Positions 6,836-15,146 of a stretch of DNA of 28,551 bases are shown one piece after another; position 1 is the stretch's first letter; the number at the start of each line of letters is the position of its first letter. The notes beneath the pieces are model-generated. The model made no database searches and had not been told where the DNA came from. It was given only the letters and a program-made list of their open reading frames with translations. A program made the position numbers and the translations under genes. Origin of the DNA: Ga0077553 sp038215275 (GTDB taxonomy: Bacteria > Acidobacteriota > Terriglobia > Bryobacterales > Bryobacteraceae); the NCBI GenBank assembly GCA_038215275.1, contig JBBQRA010000049.1:1-28551 (forward strand), read 5' to 3'.

Positions 6836-7812
6836 TAGCGAATGTGAATGCCAGTCCGTCGCGCGATCCAGGTGGCGTTCCACCGGCGAACAAAGGCATC
6901 AGGGCTCATGATACTGCACCATTCGCGCGCATAGCGCAAGGGATGCCGCCAATTCACAATCAGACCGAGTCCCAGGCTGAAGGCAAATTTTGTAAACGAC
7001 GGTTGTAGCGGCTCAAAAAATTGGTCGCGGCCATCAATGAGGTAGGAGCAGTAGCCGTGGATCCACTGGAACGGCACATAGCCTTGGTGGCGCTGAACGC
7101 AGGTGATGGCTTCGCGGAACACGGTGCCCCGGCGGCTGAACGTCTTGTTGTCCAGATGCATACGGGAGTTCGCCAACAGCACTTCGATCCGGCGGAGTTT
7201 GTGCCGACGCGCCAACCGCAGCCAAAGATCGTAGTCAAACGCAGTGTGCAGCTTGACGTCGAAGCCGCCCGCCTCGCGGATTGCCGCGGCGCGGACGAAA
7301 CTGGCCGGTTGGCAGATGAAGCACTCGCGGCCCAGCGCCTCCCTATCAAATGGCTTGGTTGGATAAGTGCCGAGTACGGCGCCGTCTCCGTCAATCCAAT
7401 ACGCATTGCCGTAGACTCCGGCCAACTCTGGCTCGGCGCGCAGGTAGGAAACAGCCGTGCGGATGGCGCCGGGAAAGTAAGTATCGTCCGCATTCAGATA
7501 GGCAAAAATCTCGCCCCGGCCGAGACTGAACCCGCGTGCAATGGCGTCAGAGGCGCCGTTATCCGGTTCCGAGATGTAGCGCAATCTACCCGGATTGGCC
7601 GCCGCGTAGCGCTCCAGGAGCGCTACGGTGCCGTCCGTAGACCCGCCGTCGAGGACGAGGTATTCAAAGTTAGCGTAATCCTGCTGCAATACACTCTCGA
7701 GCGTACGTTCGAGAAATCGCTCCGCGTTGAGACACGGAGTAACAATCGTCACAGCGGGAGATTCAGGAGTCATAGTCGAATTGCTAACCGCGGACCCGGA
7801 TGATTCGGCCAT
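6835..7812 (-). CDS. Family 2 glycosyltransferase
   Basis: 325 residues with a GT-A fold: VTIVTPCLNAERFL near the start, LDGGSTDGT, AYLNADDTY as the nucleotide-sugar/metal motif, and FDYDLWLRLARRH further on. The central and C-terminal parts match the GT2 half of the fusion protein at 18850-21174 almost throughout, including YPT.PFD, CFICQPASF, SRMHLDNKT and a shared G..YLIDGRDQFF region. It therefore probably transfers a related sugar in the same surface glycan. Start options are ATG 7812 and ATG 7773; neither has a strong ribosome-binding site and the first 13 residues are low-complexity. It is cytoplasmic or membrane-associated, and forms a two-gene unit with the GMD-like gene. Confidence 0.88.
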   Translation of the reverse strand: MAESSGSAVSNSTMTPESPAVTIVTPCLNAERFLERTLESVLQQDYANFEYLVLDGGSTDGTVALLERYAAANPGRLRYISEPDNGASDAIARGFSLGRGEIFAYLNADDTYFPGAIRTAVSYLRAEPELAGVYGNAYWIDGDGAVLGTYPTKPFDREALGRECFICQPASFVRAAAIREAGGFDVKLHTAFDYDLWLRLARRHKLRRIEVLLANSRMHLDNKTFSRRGTVFREAITCVQRHQGYVPFQWIHGYCSYLIDGRDQFFEPLQPSFTKFAFSLGLGLIVNWRHPLRYAREWCSIMSPDAFVRRWNATWIARRTGIHIR

Positions 7813-7872
7813 CTGAGTGTAGCATCGAAGGCTCTCGTTTCAAGCTCGGAAACGCACGGGGAAAAGGGTCAG

Positions 7873-7901
7873 TTGACACCGGACCGTTGCGGTCCTATCC
7901 T
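7873..7901 (+). promoter_or_regulatory. Sigma-70 promoter of feoAB with palindrome in the spacer
   Basis: TTGACA (7873-7878) and TATCCT (7896-7901) are separated by exactly 17 bases. The spacer holds a perfect 6-3-6 palindrome, GGACCG-TTG-CGGTCC, at 7881-7895, a likely repressor site. It does not resemble a Fur box. Only 9 bases separate the -10 element from the FeoA ATG, so the leader would be nearly absent. Confidence 0.75.
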
Positions 7902-7910
7902 GAAGAGGCG

Positions 7911-8189
7911 ATGCAACTCAGTTTCAAGAACGGCGCCGCTCTGACTTTGGCCCAGCTTCCCACAGGCTCTCAAGCGTACTTGGAGCGACTGGATCTGCCT
8001 GAGGAGATGTCGCAGCGTTTGATGGAGTTAGGCTTTCTGCCAGGGACCTCTGTCGTCGCCGCGGGTAGCGCCCCCGGCGGGGATCCACGGATTTTTCGTG
8101 TGGACGGTTCTGAAATTGCCTTGCGTCGCGATACGGCGTGCCGGTTGTACATCTCCGCTGAGCCGATCCCGGATCTGGATCAGTTATGA
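7911..8189 (+). CDS. feoA: FeoA-domain protein of ferrous iron uptake
   Basis: 92 residues, the usual FeoA size with a short N-terminal extension. The signature is SQRLMELGFLPGTSVVA (about residues 34-50), followed by the small SH3-like barrel ending in ALRRDTACRLYI. FeoA is a cytoplasmic partner that supports Fe(II) transport by FeoB. ATG 7911 is preferred; AGAGG lies just upstream, close to the -10 element. The stop overlaps the feoB start in an ATGA motif, a standard coupling arrangement. Regulation is probably through the palindrome inside the promoter spacer. Confidence 0.93.
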   Translation: MQLSFKNGAALTLAQLPTGSQAYLERLDLPEEMSQRLMELGFLPGTSVVAAGSAPGGDPRIFRVDGSEIALRRDTACRLYISAEPIPDLDQL

Positions 8190-10084
8190 GCGATAGCGGG
8201 AGCTGCCACGGGGCTGCACCGCAAACCGTGAACCGGAAAGCAGGCCACTATGTCGCTCTCGTCGGGCCTCCGAACGCCGGCAAGTCCACCTTGTTCAACC
8301 GTCTGACGGGCTTGCGTCAGAAGGTAGCCAATTTCCCCGGCGTCACAGTGGAACACCACGTGGGCCGGGTGAAGGACTCCAGCGGCCGGGACCTCTTCGT
8401 GGTCGACCTGCCGGGCATCTATAGCATGACGCCACGCTCGGAAGACGAGCAAGTGACCTACGACGTGCTCACCGGAGCCAAGGAATCTCTGGGTCTGCCC
8501 GACGGCATCATTCTGATTCTCGATTCGACGAACCTGCAGCGGCATCTGGTTTTGGCCGCTCCTGTGCTGGCGCTAGGCCTGCCGACGCTCGTCGTCCTGA
8601 ACATGGCGGACGATCTCGAGGCGCGCGGGGGCAAGGTGGATGCGTCGGCGTTGGCAAGAGAGATTGGGGCCCCGGTGGCCTTGATCTCGGCCGCCAGTGG
8701 GGCGGGCGTGGAGCTAGTGGTGCAGTTTCTGCAGGGCACCGGCGCCCGTCCCGTCGTGCCGCAACCCCGTGTGGAACTGCCCGTGCTGCCAAACCTGCCG
8801 GCGCGCCGGAGATGGGCGGGACGTGTGGGTCTGCAAGCTGGCTATACGCCGCCAGCGCCACCGGAATGGACCCGGCGGCTGGATCGCATCTTCCTGCATC
8901 CTCTTCTCGGGCCGGTCGTATTTTTAGTGGTGGTGCTCGCGGTTTTCCAAGGGATCTTCACCGGCGCCAAGCCGATGATGGACGGCGTGGAAAGTCTGAT
9001 CGGCTGGTCCGGCGACCAGATCGGCAATCTCTTACCGGCAGGGATACTGCGGAGTCTGCTGGTAGAAGGGGTCTGGGCGGGCGTCGGCAGCGTGGTGATC
9101 TTTCTGCCTCAGATTCTGCTGTTGTTCCTCTTCATCGGGATCCTCGAAGATTCGGGGTATCTTGCCCGCGCGGCCGTAATCGCGGATCGGACGATGTCCC
9201 GGGTCGGGCTGCAGGGGAAGGCATTTATCCCGCTGTTGTCAGCCTACGCCTGCGCCGTACCGGCGATTATGGCGACGCGTACGATTGAGAACAAGCGAGA
9301 CCGGCTGGCGACGGTGCTGATTGCTCCGTTTATGACGTGTTCAGCACGGCTACCGGTGTATACCCTGCTCATTGCCGCCTTTGTGCCCAATACCCCGCTG
9401 TTGGGCCATTTGCTAGGCCTGCAGGCGGCCGTTCTGCTGGGCCTTTACCTTTTGGGATTCGCGGCCGCCGTCGGGACCGCGCTGCTGCTACGTTCGTCGG
9501 TTCTCCGCCACGCGAAGACGACGTTCGTGATGGAACTGCCGGCCTACCGCCGCCCTTCTGTCCGCTCGCTGCTGCTCCGTCTGATCGATCGGGCGGTCAT
9601 TTTCCTGAAGCGCGCCGGCACTGTGATCCTTTTGGTGACCGTTGTCCTCTGGGTTCTGGCGCACCTGCCGTATAAGAACGGCCAGGCGCCGGCGATTGAG
9701 GACAGCATCGCCGGCCAGATTGGGCGCGCTGTGGAACCGGCCATTCAGCCGTTGGGCTTCAACTGGAAGATCGGCATTGGGCTGATTACGTCGCTGGCTG
9801 CGCGGGAAGTGATCGTGGGCACGCTGGGAACCATCTATGGGATTGAGAACGCGGAGCAGGATTCCCCGCCGTTAATCGAATCGCTGCGGAAGGACTTAAC
9901 GCCGGGTGGCGCGTTCGCGTTGATGATCTTCTTTGCGTTCGCCATGCAATGCTTCTCGACGGTGGCCATTGTGCGGAGGGAACTTGGCAGTTGGGCTTGG
10001 CCGGCCGCGCAATTCGCTTATATGGGGCTGTTGGCGTACGTCGGTGCGCTGGCCACCAACCAGATTTGGCTTCACTTTCAGTGA
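8186..10084 (+). CDS. feoB: Ferrous iron transport protein B (GTPase-permease)
   Basis: 632 residues. The N-terminal GTPase domain has G1 GPPNAGKST (27-35), the G2 threonine in GVTVE (about 54), G3 DLPG (74-77), G4 NMAD (139-142) and G5 SAASG (168-172). A linker reaches about residue 235, then a membrane domain of about eight to ten segments carries both Gate motifs: LLSAYACAVPAIMATRTI, with the conserved Cys, and PFMTCSARLPVY. Together they take Fe(II) across the inner membrane. It is shorter than E. coli FeoB (773 residues) but within the family's range. The first gate has ACAVPAI where many FeoBs have GCNVPAI. It overlaps feoA by 4 bases. Confidence 0.95.
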   Translation: MSDSGSCHGAAPQTVNRKAGHYVALVGPPNAGKSTLFNRLTGLRQKVANFPGVTVEHHVGRVKDSSGRDLFVVDLPGIYSMTPRSEDEQVTYDVLTGAKESLGLPDGIILILDSTNLQRHLVLAAPVLALGLPTLVVLNMADDLEARGGKVDASALAREIGAPVALISAASGAGVELVVQFLQGTGARPVVPQPRVELPVLPNLPARRRWAGRVGLQAGYTPPAPPEWTRRLDRIFLHPLLGPVVFLVVVLAVFQGIFTGAKPMMDGVESLIGWSGDQIGNLLPAGILRSLLVEGVWAGVGSVVIFLPQILLLFLFIGILEDSGYLARAAVIADRTMSRVGLQGKAFIPLLSAYACAVPAIMATRTIENKRDRLATVLIAPFMTCSARLPVYTLLIAAFVPNTPLLGHLLGLQAAVLLGLYLLGFAAAVGTALLLRSSVLRHAKTTFVMELPAYRRPSVRSLLLRLIDRAVIFLKRAGTVILLVTVVLWVLAHLPYKNGQAPAIEDSIAGQIGRAVEPAIQPLGFNWKIGIGLITSLAAREVIVGTLGTIYGIENAEQDSPPLIESLRKDLTPGGAFALMIFFAFAMQCFSTVAIVRRELGSWAWPAAQFAYMGLLAYVGALATNQIWLHFQ

Positions 10085-10085
10085 A

Positions 10086-10263
10086 GAACTAAGGCTATAG
10101 GTCAGAGTAAGCGCAGATTTACTGAGAGATATTGTCTCGCCCTGTACTACTGTACCGGCTGGCGCCTTAGCGCCGTACCATGCACAGTCCTGTACCCTGC
10201 TGGCCTGATGGGCTATTCGGTGGGGGGAGACCTGCCTGTCACTGTGGACTTCGGAAACACTAT
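10086..10263. other. Leader region of the PEP-CTERM gene, unassigned
   Basis: 178 bases without a gene. The region contains a small hairpin GGCGC-CTTA-GCGCC (10161-10174) and four CTGTAC/CGTACC-like words between about 10142 and 10195. GGAGACCTGCC near 10227 resembles one box of cobalamin riboswitches, but the rest of that fold is not visible. The function is unknown; a promoter and structured 5' leader are likely by position. Confidence 0.35.
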
Positions 10264-10983
10264 GTGCGGATCTCATCAATTCTTCTCCTTGCCGCTTCTT
10301 TGACGCTCCCTGCTTTCGCACTACCAACGTTCCCGTTGGTCTTCACCGACCCGCCGGCCTCAGCCGATCCAGCCGACGTCATTGGCGACCTCAATCTTTT
10401 CGACATCTCCTCGCTCGCCTATGCGTCGTTTGACGCGGGCACGAAGCGATTCAGCGTGGAGATTCTGTTCAACTACGGCGGCGGCACGAGCCTGAGCCCC
10501 TTCTCCGTTGGTGGCGCATTCACAAACCTGAATGTGGGCGATCTGCTCTTCTTCAGCGGCAGCAACGTCTACGCGGTACCTCTGGTCTCGCGGGACGGGC
10601 TCGACGCGGGCCATCTCTATCAGGTTACGGGCACCCAGACCGCCAAACAGTCTCTGGGTCTGGGCCCGGACCAGGATGGCAACTACCGGCCGACGGCCGC
10701 CGTCTGGGGCCGCAGCGAAAGCGCGGCGCAAATCGGCGCCGGCACCGTCGCCGCGCAGAGCGTCGGCGGTCCGACGAACCTGAAAGTAACGCTGGAATTC
10801 GCAGCCAACGAAGCCTTCATCAACGGGTTCGATGCAGCAAGCTTCTCATTTGCCTCGGCCACCTGCGGCAACGACCTGATTCAAGGCGCCATCGACGGCG
10901 GTCAGGTGCCGGAACCTGGGACCTGGGCTCTGCTGGGTGCCGGGCTGGTTGGCCTCGGTTTGATGCGCCGCCGGGCAGCGTAA
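10264..10983 (+). CDS. Secreted PEP-CTERM protein
   Basis: 239 residues. A GTG start at 10264 gives a clean signal peptide, VRISSILLLAASLTLPAFA, cleaved before LPTF. A longer in-frame start at 10180 would add a Cys-rich, non-hydrophobic stretch and is less likely. The C-terminus (about 215-239) is VPEPGTW, then a hydrophobic segment, then RRRAA, the sorting signal cut by exosortase in bacteria that make EPS. The middle is Gly/Ser/Asn-rich and beta-like, with no recognised domain. It probably ends up on the cell surface or in the matrix. No exosortase gene is in this window. A 13-bp hairpin lies downstream and may be its terminator. Confidence 0.85.
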   Translation: MRISSILLLAASLTLPAFALPTFPLVFTDPPASADPADVIGDLNLFDISSLAYASFDAGTKRFSVEILFNYGGGTSLSPFSVGGAFTNLNVGDLLFFSGSNVYAVPLVSRDGLDAGHLYQVTGTQTAKQSLGLGPDQDGNYRPTAAVWGRSESAAQIGAGTVAAQSVGGPTNLKVTLEFAANEAFINGFDAASFSFASATCGNDLIQGAIDGGQVPEPGTWALLGAGLVGLGLMRRRAA

Positions 10984-11013
10984 GGTCGAAAATTCGCCTT
11001 TCAGTGATACCCT

Positions 11014-11046
11014 GAGGGATTGGAGCTTCTACGGCTCCAATCCCTC
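11014..11046 (+). terminator. Strong 13-bp hairpin between PEP-CTERM gene and trxB
   Basis: Perfect arms GAGGGATTGGAGC (11014-11026) and GCTCCAATCCCTC (11034-11046) enclose a 7-base loop. The following bases, TTCTCCATTT, are only partly T-rich, so termination is plausible but not textbook. The hairpin ends 10 bases before the trxB ATG, so if it is in the trxB transcript it would shape that gene's translation. Confidence 0.65.
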
Positions 11047-11056
11047 TTCTCCATTT

Positions 11057-11980
11057 ATGCGTAACGTTGTCATCATCGGCTCGGGCTGTGCCGGAAATAC
11101 AGCCGCTGTCTATACCGGCCGGGCTGCGCTGTCGCCCTTGGTGGTCTGCGGCAATGAGCCAGGCGGACAGCTTTCCATCACTTCCGAGGTGGAGAACTTT
11201 CCCGGTTTCCCCGACGGCGTAATGGGTCCGCAACTGGTCGAGAACATGAAGCAGCAGGCGATTCGCTTCGGCGCCGAATTCGTTCATGGCACCGTCGAAG
11301 ATGCCGACTTGTCGCAGCGGCCGTTCAAGCTGAAAATCGATAGCGATTGGATCGAGACGCGGACGCTGATCATCGCCTCTGGCGCGTCGGCCCGCTGGCT
11401 GGGCCTGCCGAACGAATACAAGCTCATCGGCCACGGCGTCAGCTCTTGCGCCACCTGTGACGGCTTCTTCTATCGCGAGAAGGAGATCATGGTGATCGGC
11501 GGCGGTGATACCGCGATGGAGGAAGCTAACTTCCTGACGCGGTTCGGCAAGCGCGTGACCTTGGTTCACCGGCGGGATGAGTTCCGCGCGTCGAAGATCA
11601 TGGTCGACCGGACGAAAGCGAACCCGAAGATTGAGATTCTGAAGAACACGGTCGTAGACGATGTCTACGACGTCGAGAAGGGATTCGTCACTGGGGCGAA
11701 GCTGCGCAATATTGTGAGCGGCGAAACCTGGCATCGTCCCGTGGACGGCTTCTTTGTCGCCATCGGCCACATACCGAACACGAAGTTCCTTCGGGGACAG
11801 CTCCATACCGACGAAGAAGGCTACATCATTTCGCAAGGCGGAGCTCGGACGAACATCGCCGGCGTCTTTCACGCAGGCGATGTTCAGGACAGGGTCTATC
11901 GTCAGGCGGTCACGGCGGCGGGAGCCGGGTGCATGGCGGCGATTGAAGCGGAACGATTCTTAGAATCTGTAGGCCACTAG
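11057..11980 (+). CDS. trxB: Thioredoxin-disulfide reductase
   Basis: 307 residues, standard length for the low-molecular-weight TrxB family. FAD-binding GSGCAGNTAA (8-17), redox CATC (Cys131, Cys134), NADPH-binding GGGDTAMEE (148-156) and HRRDEFRA (171-178), and the C-terminal flavin motif GVFHAGDVQD are all present. It passes electrons from NADPH to thioredoxin in the cytoplasm. An oddity is Cys11 in the first glycine-rich loop, where Pro is common. There is no Shine-Dalgarno sequence between the 13-bp hairpin and ATG 11057. Its stop codon shares the CTAG tetranucleotide with the stop of the convergent gene. Confidence 0.93.
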   Translation: MRNVVIIGSGCAGNTAAVYTGRAALSPLVVCGNEPGGQLSITSEVENFPGFPDGVMGPQLVENMKQQAIRFGAEFVHGTVEDADLSQRPFKLKIDSDWIETRTLIIASGASARWLGLPNEYKLIGHGVSSCATCDGFFYREKEIMVIGGGDTAMEEANFLTRFGKRVTLVHRRDEFRASKIMVDRTKANPKIEILKNTVVDDVYDVEKGFVTGAKLRNIVSGETWHRPVDGFFVAIGHIPNTKFLRGQLHTDEEGYIISQGGARTNIAGVFHAGDVQDRVYRQAVTAAGAGCMAAIEAERFLESVGH

Positions 11981-13941
11981 TAGGCCGGCCGAGCGCGCTT
12001 GAAGGGCTCCTTGAGATACTTGGCGGCCTCTTCTTGCGCGTTCTGCGTGTTGTCTTTGGTTCGGATGGCGAGGTTGTATTCGTTGAGGGCCCGTTCGCGC
12101 TGGCCGGTGATGTCGAAGATCTTGCCCAAGTTGATGTGGCCCCACACCTCGGTCCACTTGGGCTCCAGATCACCGTTCAAGGACTCGCGGAATTCATTGG
12201 CCGCGGACTGGTAGTTGTTCTGCAGGAAGAACACCTCGCCCACGCGATAGTGCGCCAGGGAACTGTTCCGCGCCACTTCGAGTGCCTTCGTATATTCCTT
12301 CAGCGCCTCGCCGTACTCGCCAATTTCGGCGAACATCTCGCCCTTGCGGATGGAGACGGACACGCGCATCGGCCGGCTCATGCGCAGGACCTTGTTGTTG
12401 GCGTCGATCTCGACCCGCTTCGGCTTGCCGAAGGTCTCGATGAGGAACTCGGACGAGGTGCCGGAGACGTCCACTACCTTCTCTTCGGGATTGCCTTCGG
12501 TTTCGATCTTCAGCGTCACCGGCATGCGGAAAGTGTCGAGATCCTGTGAGATCTTGCCCATGATCCGGAAGCCCTTCTGGGTGCGGTAGACGGTGTATTC
12601 CAGTTTGAACTCCGGCGCGCCGCTTGATTCAATCCACTGGATGAAGAAGTAGCCGAGATCCTGGCCGGCGAGTTGGCTGGCCACCTCCTTTAAACCCTCG
12701 GTTGAGATGCTCCGTCCGGCGAACTTGTCAGGGACCGCTTTCAGAAACTCATTAAACTTGTCGTCGCCCATCACGCTGCGAAGCATGTGATACACGGCGG
12801 CGCCCTTGCCGGCTGTAGTGGCCCAATACTCAGGCGAATAGTCTTCGAACCGGGCGGCCTGGATGAGCGGCGGGTTGTCCACCGTCATTGCCTCGACATA
12901 GGTATCGCGCACCTCGCCTTCGAGTGCGCCGGGGCCCTGCGATTGCTCCACCCATAGCAGTTCCGCGTAGCGGGCCATGCCGTTGGTGATCCACAAGTGG
13001 TTGCGGCTGACCGGCGAAATCTGCAGTCCCCACCATTGGCGGGCCAACTGGTTTACCAGCAGCCGAGGGTTCGCTTGGCTGCTGATGGCCCGCGGATTCA
13101 GGAACAACATGCCGGGTGCGGAGTAGCCATTGGGTGCGCCGTCTTCGGTCTCAATCAAGCTGATGGCCGAATACGGGGCCAACCCGAAGATACCCGTCAG
13201 GAAAGAGAGCACCTTGCCCGTCTCCTCGCCCCAACTCTGGGCGGCCGCCGCCGAATCACCGCGAAAGTAGGTGAGTGCGGTGAAGCCCTGCGCGGCGACT
13301 GATGTCGGGCTGCCTTTCACGACCGCGATGGACCCAGCCAAGCTCGGCTTGGCGAAATTGCACACCGTCGTCTTCTTGCCGGCGGGCGCGGGGGCGGAAG
13401 TTTCGATACCGCCCGCGACTACGTTGAAGCCTTCGGGAACGGTTATGGCGAACTCGGCGGTGTAGCGGTCGGCGGTGTACTCGTTCACCGGGAACCAGCG
13501 AGCGGGATAAAGCAGGAAGGCATACTCCGGTTTGATGGCGGCAAACTTCACGCCATAGACGGGCGATTCCTCCTGGCCGCTCAACCGCCCTTCGTAGTTG
13601 ACGACAACTTCCTGTTCGGAGCCTTTGGCGAGGATATCCGGGAACGCGATGCGGAGTTGATACTCCTGCAGATTCCGGGTCGGCGTCAGCGCCTTGCCTT
13701 GGCCGTCGACGACGGAGGTGACGTTCAGGCTGTTGTGGAGGTCTAGCGTGATGGCCGTAATCCGGTCGTCCACCGGCTGAAACTTGATCCGGGCGGTGGC
13801 GGTGAGCGTTTGCGTGCCCGGGTTGACGTCTGCCTTGATCTGATAGTTGATGACGTCGATCCGGGACCGGCCCCGCGCCTCCTGGCCGGAGAGGAGAGAG
13901 GCGAATAGGCTGGCTGTGAGAATGGTCCCAACTATTTTCAT
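11977..13941 (-). CDS. Exported M1-peptidase-like protein without zinc ligands, with C-terminal TPRs
   Basis: 654 residues. A signal peptide (MKIVGTILTASLFASLLSG) is followed by an M1-type beta domain (about 28-230) and the thermolysin-like region. There the expected HEXXH reads NQLAR (297-301) and the distal Glu is Asn320, at the exact M1 spacing of 19 residues after the second His position. The GAMEN-like loop is also altered (EDGAPNGYSAPGM). Flanking LARQWWG and LWITNGMARYAE keep the family pattern. All three zinc ligands are therefore gone and catalysis by the usual mechanism is not expected. Residues about 530-640 form about three TPR-like repeats, implying protein binding. GAAGGAAA precedes ATG 13941. 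It directly follows lpxB, so they are probably cotranscribed. A periplasmic scaffold role is inferred. Confidence 0.85.
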   Translation of the reverse strand: MKIVGTILTASLFASLLSGQEARGRSRIDVINYQIKADVNPGTQTLTATARIKFQPVDDRITAITLDLHNSLNVTSVVDGQGKALTPTRNLQEYQLRIAFPDILAKGSEQEVVVNYEGRLSGQEESPVYGVKFAAIKPEYAFLLYPARWFPVNEYTADRYTAEFAITVPEGFNVVAGGIETSAPAPAGKKTTVCNFAKPSLAGSIAVVKGSPTSVAAQGFTALTYFRGDSAAAAQSWGEETGKVLSFLTGIFGLAPYSAISLIETEDGAPNGYSAPGMLFLNPRAISSQANPRLLVNQLARQWWGLQISPVSRNHLWITNGMARYAELLWVEQSQGPGALEGEVRDTYVEAMTVDNPPLIQAARFEDYSPEYWATTAGKGAAVYHMLRSVMGDDKFNEFLKAVPDKFAGRSISTEGLKEVASQLAGQDLGYFFIQWIESSGAPEFKLEYTVYRTQKGFRIMGKISQDLDTFRMPVTLKIETEGNPEEKVVDVSGTSSEFLIETFGKPKRVEIDANNKVLRMSRPMRVSVSIRKGEMFAEIGEYGEALKEYTKALEVARNSSLAHYRVGEVFFLQNNYQSAANEFRESLNGDLEPKWTEVWGHINLGKIFDITGQRERALNEYNLAIRTKDNTQNAQEEAAKYLKEPFKRARPAY

Positions 13942-13943
13942 GA

Positions 13944-15092
13944 TCAGGTTTCCTTCAAGTAACGGGCGGCCAGAATTTTGGCCGCTTCGGCAAGGGGGTC
14001 GCGCTCCCGGCGAAGGGATTCGCGGATGGTAGCTAACTCGGCGCGCATTTTGGAAAGCGCTCCGGGGGTTTCGAGTAAATCCAGCGCGGCGCGGGCTAAG
14101 TTAGAGCCCGTCAACTCGCTCTGCATGAGTTCGGGTACCACTTGGCGCCCTGCCACCAAATTCACCATGGTGTAGAACGGAACGGACACTAACAATTTAC
14201 CGAGAAGCCAACTGACTTCGGTGACGCGATAGAAGGTAACCATTGCCGTCCCCAGCAAGGCTGCTTCCATGGTCACTGTACCGCTGGCGGCCAAGGCGAG
14301 GTCGGCGTGGGCAATTGCGTCCCAAGTATCTCCCTCAACAATTGAGATGGACAGCGCGGAAATGCGTTCCCGAAAAGTTGTAAACGAAGTGCCACCGCGA
14401 GACAAAAATCCGGTAGGCGTGGCCCAGACGAACTGCGTATACCCATGAGAACGCAGAATTTCTACAGCATCCAGCACCGCCGGCAGGTGGCGGCGAGCCT
14501 CGCCTAGCCGGCTGCCGGGCAAGAGGACCAGAAATGGCTTCGTTTCGTCAATTTGATGCCGGGAGCAGAATTCGGCGCGGGAGAACCGGGGTGCCGCGCT
14601 CCAGGCCAGCGGGTGGCCGATAAAATCGACCGAAACGCCTCTTTCGGCAAACCAGTCCTTTTCGAAGGGAAAAATCGACAAGATACTAGCGAGATCCCGC
14701 CGCATTTGTTTAACCCGGCCCGAGCGCCACGCCCAAACTTGCGGCGCGACGAGGTAGACCACCGGAATACCGAGCCGTTTCAGCTTCTTGGCAACACGCA
14801 GGTTGAAGTCCGGGCTGTCCGTAAGGATGGCCAACGCCGGCCGCCGCCCCCGTGCCGCGGCGATCAGTTTGCGGAATTCCCCGTAGATGCGAGGTATGTG
14901 CGCGACCACCTCCACCAGGCCGACCACGGACAACGCCTCGGCATCGACAACGGGCTCCACGCCCGCGGCGCGCATCTTCGGTCCGGCACAGCCATAAAAC
15001 CGGAGCCCGGGCGCCAGTTTCCGCAACTCTTCCACCAGCCGGGAGGCGTACATGTCCCCTGACGCCTCGCCCGCCGATATCAAAATGTCCAC
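13944..15092 (-). CDS. lpxB: Lipid-A-disaccharide synthase
   Basis: About 382 residues, the usual length. The protein opens with ILISAGEASGDMYASRLV, then GPKMRAAGVEPVVD, TDSPDFNLRVAKKL, VAPQVWAWRSGRVK, LPGSRLGEARRHLP and AASGTVTMEAALLGTAMV, all LpxB landmarks. The enzyme (GT19) joins UDP-diacylglucosamine and lipid X to form the lipid A disaccharide at the inner membrane, so this organism makes lipid A. GTG 15092 is preferred because TGGGG lies about 10 bases ahead of it; TTG 15101 is an alternative. No other lpx gene is adjacent. The M1-like gene begins 2 bases after its stop. Confidence 0.94.
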   Translation of the reverse strand: MDILISAGEASGDMYASRLVEELRKLAPGLRFYGCAGPKMRAAGVEPVVDAEALSVVGLVEVVAHIPRIYGEFRKLIAAARGRRPALAILTDSPDFNLRVAKKLKRLGIPVVYLVAPQVWAWRSGRVKQMRRDLASILSIFPFEKDWFAERGVSVDFIGHPLAWSAAPRFSRAEFCSRHQIDETKPFLVLLPGSRLGEARRHLPAVLDAVEILRSHGYTQFVWATPTGFLSRGGTSFTTFRERISALSISIVEGDTWDAIAHADLALAASGTVTMEAALLGTAMVTFYRVTEVSWLLGKLLVSVPFYTMVNLVAGRQVVPELMQSELTGSNLARAALDLLETPGALSKMRAELATIRESLRRERDPLAEAAKILAARYLKET

Positions 15093-15146
15093 AAGTGGCA
15101 AAACCCCAGTCTAGCGCGAGGCTCTGTTACACTAAAGGTTCTGTCG

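Noticed and set aside
7873..7901. Fur box in front of feoAB
   Set aside because: The palindrome GGACCG/CGGTCC has no similarity to the AT-rich Fur consensus.
10070..10086. Intrinsic terminator at the feoB end
   Set aside because: CTTCACT and AGTGAAG can pair with a 3-base loop, but the stem is short and no T tract follows.
10200..10250. Cobalamin riboswitch in the PEP-CTERM leader
   Set aside because: Only GGAGACCTGCC resembles the B12 box; the other conserved boxes are not present and the gene is not a B12 gene.
10180..10263. Longer N-terminus for the PEP-CTERM protein
   Set aside because: It would place a Cys/Pro-rich stretch before the signal peptide; GTG 10264 gives a normal signal sequence.
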